Source: Paulinella micropora (Eukaryota > Cercozoa > Imbricatea > Euglyphida). From it: a stretch of DNA of 33,235 nt. Within the stretch, counting starts at the first letter, position 1; each line of letters opens with the position of its first letter. Below are positions 25,656-33,235 of this stretch, one piece after another. Under the pieces are notes generated by a model that was given only the letters and a program-made list of their open reading frames with translations, was not told the origin of the DNA and ran no database searches. The translations under genes and the position numbers were made by a program. Where the stretch lies: the NCBI GenBank assembly GCA_009731375.1, contig BJOX01000250.1:131009-164243 (forward strand), read 5' to 3'.

Positions 25656-26643
25656 TTACAAATCCATAATATCTTTTTTCTTTTTTTCTCTTTTGCTTGT
25701 TCTTATATTATCGTTGTCAATACTTTCTCTTTTTAGTTGTTCTTTCGTTTTTTTGTCTTTAGTAATTTGTTTTACTTTATCCGATAATTGCTCTTTCGGT
25801 CCTTCTTCTTCATGGTCCTCTTCAACATTAGTCTTTAATAATTCTGACGGTTGGACTAAGTCCTCTTCACTGAGTATAACTTTGAAGCCTTTCCGGCCCT
25901 TAACCTTGAATATAGTTTTACTGAATTGCTTGTCCCCTTTAGAAAAAATAGTTCTTTCTAATTCCTTTCTTACTCTTGTACCCTTAGTGAATTCATTAAT
26001 TAAAGGATTTCGGTATATTTCCTGAGTGTTCTTTTCGGTTCCTTCAAAAACATTAATTGGTACAGCCTTATTGTTGTATGATATGTTTTATTATAAGCAT
26101 CAACAACCTCATGAATAATAGGAACCCATTGAAAATTTTCATTAAATTCCCATATCAAGTTTAATTCATTTCGTATTGTTCTAATAAATCTATCAATTAT
26201 ACCCATTGTTCTGTGATCGCCTACTTGGACAGTTCTATGTTCAATATTATTTTGTCTGAAATATTCAGCCACTTGACCCTTAAACTCACCGCCATTATCT
26301 GAAGTAATTCTTTCAGGAACTTTTTTTGTAATTTTTTTTTTAACCATTCCAGAACATAACCTGTAGTTTTATTTTTGACTGGCTCAATCCAGCCACGACG
26401 ACTATATACATCAATAGCAACTAAGCCGAAATTATAGTTAGCATTTCCTTTCTTAGTAGCCACCTTTGACATGTCCATTAAGTCAATAAATACTTGGCTC
26501 AGTGGTTTTGCTTCTGGTGAGGTTATCGTGTTCCATATCTTAGAGGGCTTTGATTGAAAATGTATTTCGGCCACTTCTTCAAGTTTTTCTTTCCGCTCTG
26601 TCTGCTCAGGAGTTTCTTGTTGCTGAGTATGTTTATTATCCAT
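25656..26643 (-). pseudogene. int: rve-type integrase of element 2, two frameshifts
   Basis: The ATG at 26643 opens MDNKHTQQQETPEQ. The first Asp is in QVFIDLMDMSK, the second in ITSDNGGEFKG, and after 34 intervening residues comes MGIIDRFIRTIR with Asp in the third position. An SH3-like tail (IFKVKGRKGFKVIL, SELLKT) and a Lys-rich end stop at 25656. Frameshifts lie at a T10 run (26332-26341) and near 26075. The middle frame overlaps both others. It is recognisably related to the element 1 enzyme but far more different than the structural proteins are, so the integration module has its own history. Confidence 0.82.
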
Positions 26644-26652
26644 TGTATATTA

Positions 26653-27162
26653 TTAGAATTTTAAGAAACATTTTTCGATATCATTATTTTTTTCTTTCTT
26701 GCTTGGCTTCTCTGCTTGATTATAAACATTAACAGATATGTTTGACTTTTTACCTTTACCTTTCTTTACTGGTTCTTCTTCACTTTCTTCACTTTCGCTT
26801 TCGCTCTCATCAGGCTCAGGCACAGGCTTTTTACTTACTTTCTTCTTTGCTTCCGCTTTCTTTCTTCTTATTTTCATCTTAGCCATCTTTTCAGCAATGA
26901 TATCAGTAAAATCACATTCTTCATCGCTCTCACTGCTTTCTTCTGGTGTATCATCTTGGTCTTTTCCATTAATGATATCATTAGCAACACCAATTTCCGC
27001 CATGCGGTTTATCTTTTCCTCCATCTCTTCATCATCACCTACATAAGCCTTTCTACACTTTGCTAATTTCTCTTTTGCTATTTCAACCTTATGTTGCTTT
27101 TTGCTCTTAATACTTTCCACGGCCTTACCCCAATTCTTACGACTTGCTTCGGGAGACGGCAT
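26653..27162 (-). CDS. acidic/basic low-complexity protein, 169 aa, intact
   Basis: MPSPEASRKNWGKAVESIKS opens at 27162. It is the intact homologue of the broken gene at 20855. Shared features are EECDFTDIIAEKMAKMK, Glu/Ser clusters, KKGKGKKSNISVNVYNQ and FLKF at the end. Divergent from the fibre, it lies 9 bp from the integrase start with no small basic gene between, unlike element 1. Function unknown. Confidence 0.7.
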   Translation of the reverse strand: MPSPEASRKNWGKAVESIKSKKQHKVEIAKEKLAKCRKAYVGDDEEMEEKINRMAEIGVANDIINGKDQDDTPEESSESDEECDFTDIIAEKMAKMKIRRKKAEAKKKVSKKPVPEPDESESESEESEEEPVKKGKGKKSNISVNVYNQAEKPSKKEKNNDIEKCFLKF

Positions 27163-27215
27163 TTATACTAAGATTAATATATTTTAGTATTTTTTTAATA
27201 AATAAATAAATAATT

Positions 27216-27360
27216 GATATTTTGTTCTGACTTCGTCATCACAAAACATCGTTTCCAATTAATTTTTTCTTCAAATTTTTTCCGATGTTTTAGAATATAG
27301 ATTCAACAAGTTGAATCCATAGCGAGAGTGCGACAGCACAAAGCGCAATTCTAAAATATC
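27216..27360 (+). promoter_or_regulatory. stem-rich leader module L5, 145 bp
   Basis: It has perfect ends GATATTTT (27216-27223) and AAAATATC (27353-27360), one base before the fibre ATG at 27362. The stems are TGAC-TTC-GTCA (27228-27238), AAAACATCG with CGATGTTTT (27243-27251 and 27283-27291, 9 bp), and TTTTAGAAT with ATTCTAAAA enclosing GATTCAAC-AA-GTTGAATC (27300-27317) and GTGC-GACA-GCAC. Element 1 lacks it at the same gene, with the flanking promoter otherwise conserved. Confidence 0.8.
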
Positions 27361-27361
27361 T

Positions 27362-30300
27362 ATGTCGCAGTATAAATCATTACTTGGCTTGAATGAGTTG
27401 GCAGTTGATAGTCTAAATATACTTAACTTAGACTTAACCAATACCAACATAGTGGGCTTAAACACAGACAGAGTGCCAGAAGATGCCGACCCGATAAATC
27501 TTTATTACACTGATAACCGCTTTGACACACGGCTCGCTTTAAAATCAACTACGGATATCAAAGAAGGAAGCAGTTTATACTACACAGAGCAACGAGTAAG
27601 GGATAATGATGAAGTCAAATCCTCAACTCAACACAGAAGCAATACTTCCAATCCGCACCAAACAAGTTTATATAATTTGATAGACACAAACATATTTGCA
27701 CAAGATTTGCACAAGCGAGCGGACAATACTTAACATACAACGATGTAGAAGGCAAATGGAAGAATACAGCCCTTGGTTCAATTGATACACTTTCAGATGT
27801 AGTCATTACAGCACCAGTGGCGATGAATAGTTATCTAACATATAACTCAATAAACTGGGTCAATAAAACATTTCCGATAAATGTGGATGAAACAGGTAAT
27901 ATTAGCATGGGAATGAAGAATATAACAGGAGTTAATTTACTAAATGACAAAGGCGTTGATGAATGGATATTTGAGCATAATGATAATAATAATAAGGTGA
28001 CAGCATCTGGAAGTATAGACACACATAGCGATGTGACAATATCAGGCTTTCCAGCAGATAATCAACTTATTATGTATAGCACGGGGCAATGGAGAAACAC
28101 CACACCACCCTTTCTTAGATTAGACGGCACAGCCAGTATGACGGGNNNNNNNNNNNNNNNNNNNNNNNNNNNNNNNNNNNNNNNNNNNNNNNNNNNNNNN
28201 NNNNNNNNNNNNNNNNNNNNNNNNNNNNNNNNNNNNNNNNNNNNNNNNNNNNNNNNNNNNNNNNNNNNNNNNNNNNNNNNNNNNNNNNNNNNNNNNNNNN
28301 NNNNNNNNNNNNNNNNNNNNNNNNNNNNNNNNNNNNNNNNNNNNNNNNNNNNNNNNNNNNNNNNNNNNNNNNNNNNNNNNNNNNNNNNNNNNNNNNNNNN
28401 NNNNNNNNNNNNNNNNNNNNNNNNNNNNNNNNNNNNNNNNNNNNNNNNNNNNNNNNNNNNNNNNNNNNNNNNNNNNNNNNNNNNNNNNNNNNNNNNNNNN
28501 NNNNNNNNNNNNNNGATGTTTCCGTTCTTGACACTTCGGTGGTTAAACTAACAGGAGACCAAACCATAGCAGGGAATAAAAAATTTACATCAACTTTGGA
28601 AGTAAGTGGTTCGTCCAATCCTACTACTTTTGATGGTATTGGCATAGCCTTTGATACAAAAATAGGAATGATTGCAGCACAAAAGACAGCAACCGCGGCC
28701 TGGTATCCAATACAAATAACGGGTTCGTATGTAGAGTTATATTCAGGTAATACTTTAATTATAACCGCAACTGGCACTACACTATCTTTGAATAACAACA
28801 AAATAACAAACTTAGCCACACCATCAGCAACAACGGACGGAGCAAACAAAAGTTATGTTGATACAAAAGACGGGCAAAATGTGAAACTAACAGGAAACCA
28901 AACCATAGCAGGAATTAAGACATATAGCAGTGGTGTTGAAATAACGGGAAATTCAATCAATTCAACAACAAAGGGCACATTTATCGTTTTCAATTCTACC
29001 AGTAATATCGGGTCAATTGCTAGTTTGGATATGAAAACTGCAACATATTACAACTTTGAAATTTCTGCGAAAAAAATAAGTTTTATTATTGACGGGACGA
29101 TTGTCGGTTGGGTAAATGCTTCGGGGCTAGATTGTAATAGTAGCAAAATAGCCAACCTTGGAACTCCGACATTAGCAACGGACGGAGCGACAAAAGGGTA
29201 TGCGGACACATTGGACGGGCAAAATGTAAAACTATCAACAGACCAAACCATAACAGGAAGCAAAACATTTAATGGGGCGAGCACTGTGATAAAATATCTA
29301 ACTTTAACGAACAATGCCGATTTTAATAATCAAACTATCACTAATGGTGGAAATATAACATATAATGGGGCGAGGATATTAAACCAAAATGGAGGAGATA
29401 TATTCTTTTCACAGACATCAGGAGATTATCAGTATTTCTTATTTACTCTAAATACCGCTACAAGTGGAACCGCGAACCAACGAGGTTATGTATTTACGAA
29501 TGTAGCATCTGATGTAAAAGGGGCGGGACTTTATATTTCAAAACTTTTGGATAATAAAAGTGCTTCGTCTGACATTGTCCGTTTTAACAATGCTGGCGGT
29601 ATGCGGTTTTATGGTGCCTTAGATATGAACTCAAACAATATAACAAATGGCGGAACAATAACAGGAACGACAATTACTTCAACCGCGGGGATATCAACGA
29701 CGACACTAACCGCAAGCGGATTAATCACGGCAAATGCGAGTATATCAACAACAACAGTAACCGCGAGTGGATTAATAACGGCAAATGCGGGGATATCAAC
29801 AACGACATTGGCAACAAGCGACAAAATAACAACAGCATCAGGCAAACCGATAATCATAGGCAACTCAACGAAAGGAGTGGGAGCGTCAGGTGGTTTAGAA
29901 ATATACGGGACGGCTTCAAATATCGCAGGGGCACACTTACAAGCAATAACAACGGCGGATGCTTATCCAACATTTCAATTATTGAATTGGGCACACGACA
30001 ATGTCAATTTAAGTTTTGATGCTTATTTTGACGGCACGAACTGGAAATCATCTTCTGCGTCATCTAACTTTCTAATTCAAAAAGGTGTAAAACTCACTTT
30101 TTATTATAATTCAGGAACAACGGTGGGAAACAATATATCTTACACTGAGGCGATGAACATTAATACATCGGGAGAGGTAGTCATTCCAACAGCATCCAGC
30201 GGTTTTTTAACCATACGAAAAAGACCCGCTTCTACCGTCGACGCACAACTATATTTTAAATCGGGAGGATATACGAATTATGGAGTAATTGTTTCTTCTA

Positions 30301-30782
30301 CTGGTTTGCTTCACGCTTGGACTACTTCAAACTCTACTACTGGCGAGCCGTCTGGTAGTTATAATTATATTCCGCTAAATGGTGCTTGGACAAACTCATC
30401 GGATAGACGGCTTAAATCAGATATTAAAACATTAGACTGCGGGGATTGTTGTGATAAACTTATGAAAATAAATTGTTGTTCATATTATTTGAAATCAGAC
30501 AAAAAGAAAGAAAAAAAGAACCACGGATTTATTGCGGATGAAGTTAAAAAAATATTTCCTGAATTTGTATCTGAAAGTGGGATAAAAGCAGAGGATGGAG
30601 AAGGCTACCTTGAAGGAATAACATATACAGACTTCATACCAATATTGGTTAGTGCTTTTCAACACATGGCGGAAAAGGTAGTTAATTTAGAAAAACAAAA
30701 TAATAATCTCATGAATATACTACAAGACCAAGCAAATCAATTAGCAGAAATCAGAGTGTCCGTTATTGATAATGTCAAATAA
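27362..30782 (+). pseudogene. fibre protein with S74 chaperone, one 11-bp duplication and a gap
   Basis: MSQYKSLLGLNELAVDS opens at 27362. The frame is lost at a perfect tandem duplication ATTTGCACAAG (27694-27704 and 27705-27715) and is otherwise open except for the 369-N gap at 28146-28514. Domains are the N-terminal anchor, KLTGDQTIAG-type repeats, ISTTTVTASGLITANA repeats (about 29690-29800) and S74 (SSDRRLKSDIK at about 30405, then NHGFIADEVKKIFPEFV). The last 30 residues are a coiled coil. The equivalent of the gap in element 1 is only about 215 bp. It overlaps the next gene by 11 bp. Confidence 0.85.
28146..28514. other. assembly gap (369 N) in the fibre gene
   Basis: The element 1 sequence between the same landmarks is about 215 bp, so the gap size is probably an estimate, or the repeat number differs. 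Confidence 0.95.
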
Positions 30783-31125
30783 TACAACTAGACTTCACAG
30801 ACCACCACCTATTATGGATATGGATGGCGAACTAACTCCAGAATTAAAGTCTCGTGTTCTTGAAGTAGAACTAAAGACTGAGGAAAAAAAAATAGAGCAC
30901 GAATTGGAAGATAACTGGAATTGTTGTTGTATAAAAAACAGACCGACAGACAGCCGACTTATTAAATACTTATTTCAAATGGGTATCATCATTGCCATTA
31001 TAGCCCTTTGTATCGTGAGGCTATCTGAAAAGAACTTGCCGTGCGAGGTTGCTAATACTTATGTCGGAATTTTAACATTGCTTATCGGCATTTGCCTTCC
31101 ATCACCTTCTTCAAGTAAGAAGTGA
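30772..31125 (+). CDS. two-helix membrane protein, 117 aa, intact
   Basis: The ATG at 30772 (MSNNTTRLHRPPPIMDMDGE) lies inside the fibre's last codons (ATGTCAAATAA), an 11-bp overlap also seen in element 1. An acidic helix is followed by NWNCCCIKNRPTDSR, then MGIIIAIIALCIV (helix 1), NTYVGILTLLIGICL (helix 2) and PSPSSSKK. Both termini probably face the same side. Translational coupling to the fibre suggests a joint role, perhaps anchoring or lysis; unproven. Confidence 0.75.
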   Translation: MSNNTTRLHRPPPIMDMDGELTPELKSRVLEVELKTEEKKIEHELEDNWNCCCIKNRPTDSRLIKYLFQMGIIIAIIALCIVRLSEKNLPCEVANTYVGILTLLIGICLPSPSSSKK

Positions 31126-31365
31126 GCATTCATATGTATGTGTCATATACCATCTATTATCGCCCGCACACATTAAAGGCAAAGCCTCATCAAAACTACG
31201 ACACATATTATTTCCGTTATTTATGAAAACACACTTAAACCCCGTATCTACCCCTTGCTTTATACAATAAGCACAACTCTCATTTTTTTTCTCACTGACC
31301 CGTGAGTAAAAGTCGCAGGCAGTCCGACCTAACACAGACCACATAAACAAGAATATTAAAATCAT
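31111..31365 (-). CDS. small secreted Cys-rich protein, 84 aa, intact
   Basis: The start MILIFLFMWSVLGRTACDFY at 31365 is chosen by homology to element 1; an in-frame Met lies 6 codons upstream. A signal peptide is followed by SRVSEKKNESCAYCIKQ, FKCVFINN, MCRSFDEALPLMCAGD and YECSLLT, seven Cys in the mature part. The 3' end overlaps the membrane-protein gene by 15 bp on the opposite strand, and its start is divergent from the beta protein. It may act outside the cell or on the virion surface. Unknown family. Confidence 0.7.
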   Translation of the reverse strand: MILIFLFMWSVLGRTACDFYSRVSEKKNESCAYCIKQGVDTGFKCVFINNGNNMCRSFDEALPLMCAGDNRWYMTHTYECSLLT

Positions 31366-31388
31366 TTTTTTTATATTATACAAAATAT

Positions 31389-31754
31389 ATGATGAGTGAG
31401 TACAAATACCAAAAGATTATTTTTCTGAGCAATGATTTTGCTGGAGGAAGCAAAACATTTAATAAAAATATCCAAATGTCATTCACACCCACCAAAATGA
31501 ATGTTAAGTTTATCCACTATATGAACGACCAGACCGAAACCAAAACCAGAATTCTTTATATGGACAGAATTGGAATTATTGGAACATTTGCGGACAGCAC
31601 CACAGCAAACATTTCAAACCTCTGTTATAATTTGGGTGTTGTCGGATGGACTGACGGACAATATACATTTAAAGTCCTTGAAACCGACAGCGGAAATATT
31701 GATACAGGAAATTTAGCGGGCCGAATTGTCATATGCTTAGAATTCTTAGGATAA
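31389..31754 (+). CDS. small beta-rich virion protein, 121 aa
   Basis: MMSEYKYQKIIFLSNDFAGG opens at 31389; the second Met at 31392 matches the element 1 start better. Its sequence is nearly the same as 16158-16517, with about ten substitutions and one extra Gly. Only 9 bp separate its stop from the ATPase ATG, where element 1 has module L4. Confidence 0.68.
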   Translation: MMSEYKYQKIIFLSNDFAGGSKTFNKNIQMSFTPTKMNVKFIHYMNDQTETKTRILYMDRIGIIGTFADSTTANISNLCYNLGVVGWTDGQYTFKVLETDSGNIDTGNLAGRIVICLEFLG

Positions 31755-31763
31755 TAATATACG

Positions 31764-32585
31764 ATGCTTAAGATTAACAATGTCAAGGTGAAGCCAGTAA
31801 AACAAGAGGGTGATGGAAATAAAAAAGCAAAAGGTTATAAATTATTTAATGAGCCGTATGCCAACATATTTCTACTCGCCCGTAAGAAGAGCGGGAAAAC
31901 GACAGCACTCTTTGAAATACTGAAACGGACTACAGACAGAAAAACCCGTATTGTCATTATTGCTTCAACCATACACAAGGACTACATTTATAAAGCAATG
32001 GTAAAGCACTTTAAGAACAGAGGCAACCCGATGGCAATATATACCTTTCTTAAATCAGATGGTGTTAATGTCATTGATTATGAGTTAGACAAACTGAACA
32101 GACATGACGAGCAACACGAAGGAGAAGTAAAACAGGACAAAGAAGAAATAGAGAAGCCACAATTTTTATACTTTGGAAAAGAAGAAAAAAAGAAACAGAG
32201 CACCGCAGAGGCAAAAGAAAGGCCGAGTAAGTATATTTCTCCAGAGGTTGTTTTTGTTTTGGATGATTTAGGGAGTGGATTAAGAGACAAGTCCGTAAGT
32301 GATTTGTTAAAAAAGAACAGACACTATAAAAGTAAGGTTATTATGTCTAGTCAGTATTTGAACGACCTACGGCCAGAAGCCATTAAGCAGTTAGATTATC
32401 TATTAATCTTTCCGGGGCAATCTCAGGACAAAATGGAACTCGTGTATAAACACTTAGACTTATCTTTTGACTTTGATTACTTTCTTCAAAAGTATCACGA
32501 AGCAACAAAGGAACGATTTAATTTTCTTTATGTCTCAAGTGTTGATGATGAGTTAAGAAAAAACTTTTCACAAAGATTTAAATAA
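31764..32585 (+). CDS. A32/FtsK-HerA-like packaging ATPase, intact motifs
   Basis: The ORF of 273 residues starts MLKINNVKVKPVKQEGDG. Walker A is ARKKSGKTT (about 40-47), Walker B VVFVLDDL, and SSQYLNDLRP follows. Two residues longer than the element 1 copy because of the acidic spacer (about 115-152). Its intact GKTT shows that the GKAT in element 1 is derived. A TATACG precedes the ATG with no leader module. Confidence 0.9.
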   Translation: MLKINNVKVKPVKQEGDGNKKAKGYKLFNEPYANIFLLARKKSGKTTALFEILKRTTDRKTRIVIIASTIHKDYIYKAMVKHFKNRGNPMAIYTFLKSDGVNVIDYELDKLNRHDEQHEGEVKQDKEEIEKPQFLYFGKEEKKKQSTAEAKERPSKYISPEVVFVLDDLGSGLRDKSVSDLLKKNRHYKSKVIMSSQYLNDLRPEAIKQLDYLLIFPGQSQDKMELVYKHLDLSFDFDYFLQKYHEATKERFNFLYVSSVDDELRKNFSQRFK

Positions 32586-32623
32586 TATTTTTGGAATTAA
32601 TAAATATTTTTTTTCATAGTATA

Positions 32624-32950
32624 ATGGTAGTTAAAACAACTCGTGTTGAAGTCATTCCAATAATCGGCAAACGAACTATTAACTCAAGCACCAACATGGC
32701 TGGAGGTAAAAAGAAGACTGGTCGCAAGAAGAAGCAAGGAGGCAAGGGACAAGCAGGTGGTAAAATCAACTGGCAAAAAGTTGGCAAAACGGTCTTTGCC
32801 GTTGATAAATTTCTTCGCGGTAATAAGTTAATCTCAAGGACTGCGGGAGCATTAAGTAGTGTCGGTGTGCCTTACGCAGGTTTTGTTGGTGCTGTAGCAT
32901 CAAGACTGGGGTATGGTAAGCAGAGAGGACGCGGAGCACTCAAGTTTTGA
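32624..32950 (+). CDS. basic core-like / minor virion protein, 108 aa
   Basis: MVVKTTRVEVIPIIGKRTIN opens at 32624. The Lys/Gly segment GGKKKTGRKKKQGGKG, helix INWQKVGKTVFAVDKFL and terminal GYGKQRGRGALKF parallel the element 1 gene at 14844. The helix region is the most diverged part. Role as there: DNA-binding core or capsid minor protein, inferred. Confidence 0.62.
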   Translation: MVVKTTRVEVIPIIGKRTINSSTNMAGGKKKTGRKKKQGGKGQAGGKINWQKVGKTVFAVDKFLRGNKLISRTAGALSSVGVPYAGFVGAVASRLGYGKQRGRGALKF

Positions 32951-32999
32951 AAAAAATAGTTTGAAATATCAAGGAAATATTTTTTGTTTAAAATATACG

Positions 33000-33235
33000 A
33001 TGGTTGCTAAAACCAAAATATCAAAGAAACAGAAATTAAGACCCCCGCGGGTTTATAGGAATAAAAGCGGGAAGCCGTATATTATCCAGAAGGGTAAAAA
33101 ATATTATCTTAATTTCGGTAAAAAGACAAATGATATGAGCACACTTCAAATTGTTAAACTTTTTATGAAATACTTAAGCAGACCAAAATCAAAGCGAGCA
33201 CCTAAGCGAAAAGAAGACTTAAGAAAAGTCCAGAG
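33000..33235 (+). CDS. basic N-terminus of coiled-coil protein, cut by window end
   Basis: MVAKTKISKKQKLRPPRVYR opens at 33000 after AAAATATACG, and the frame is open to the last base. It matches residues 1-80 or so of the element 1 protein at 14694, including YYLNFGKKTNDMSTLQI. No leader module precedes it: the gap to the upstream stop is 49 bp here versus 149 bp in element 1. Confidence 0.8.
   Translation, partial: MVAKTKISKKQKLRPPRVYRNKSGKPYIIQKGKKYYLNFGKKTNDMSTLQIVKLFMKYLSRPKSKRAPKRKEDLRKVQ

Larger units (their letters stand above)
25150..33235 (-). mobile_element. Polinton/Maverick-like element 2, incomplete
   Basis: Genes are ordered as in element 1 but inverted: integrase (minus) first, then acidic protein, fibre, membrane protein, Cys-rich protein, beta protein, ATPase, core protein and coiled-coil protein running off the window. 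The left boundary is not fixed because no TIR partner is visible; it should lie between 24.4 and 25.2 kb. The structural genes are much closer to element 1 than the integrase is, and the terminal gene is unrelated. Confidence 0.85.

Overview
This is a fragment of an invertebrate animal genome holding two related Polinton/Maverick-like (polinton-like virus) elements. The host is probably animal because of a tRNA-derived SINE, dense microsatellites and a gene split by a 44-nt spliceosomal-type intron. The non-element DNA right of 22.6 kb has a helminth/nematode feel (tiny intron, TTTTCAG-like acceptors), but I cannot name the species.

Layout. 1-3835: host flank of microsatellites, a 25-bp minisatellite, two almost identical tandem copies of a 232-bp tRNA-SINE with AAT tracts, and two assembly gaps. 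3836-24378: element 1, a complete 20.5-kb unit bounded by 163/164-bp terminal inverted repeats (TIRs) that begin AGTAG, with a 6-bp imperfect target duplication (ATCACC/ATCACA). About 24379-25150: host-like spacer. About 25150-33235: element 2, running in the opposite orientation and cut off by the end of the window, so the two integrase ends face each other.

Element 1 reads left to right: three decayed small ORFs, a broken protein-primed DNA polymerase B, and two decayed small proteins with an ExoX-like C-terminal motif. Then follows a long minus-strand morphogenesis block, listed here in transcription order from 20790 down: fibre with C-terminal S74 chaperone, two-helix membrane protein, small Cys-rich secreted protein (opposite strand), small beta protein, packaging ATPase, basic core-like protein, coiled-coil protein, adenain-like protease, penton-like minor capsid, major capsid, and an unknown structural-type protein. 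The right arm holds an acidic protein, a small basic protein, an rve integrase, a two-exon cargo gene of host character and a coiled-coil protein. Element 2 repeats fibre, membrane protein, Cys-rich protein, beta protein, ATPase, core protein and coiled-coil protein collinearly and with high similarity. Its integrase is clearly divergent, and its terminal gene is different (an AP2-like/C2H2 protein).

Most element 1 genes carry frameshifts or stops. Its ATPase has an altered Walker A motif and its integrase lacks the third acidic catalytic residue, so element 1 looks dead. Its TIRs are nonetheless about 98% identical, so some indels, many in homopolymers, may be sequencing errors.

The most novel signal is a family of 124-172-nt stem-rich modules. 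The best copies have ends GATATTTT...AAAATATC. They sit immediately upstream of start codons (8288-8459, 14697-14841, 16036-16159, 27216-27360, and a degenerate copy at about 10207-10335). They share a fixed set of hairpins, show a compensatory base-pair change, and are present at a gene in one element but absent at the same gene in the other. They behave like a mobile 5'-leader or promoter cassette.
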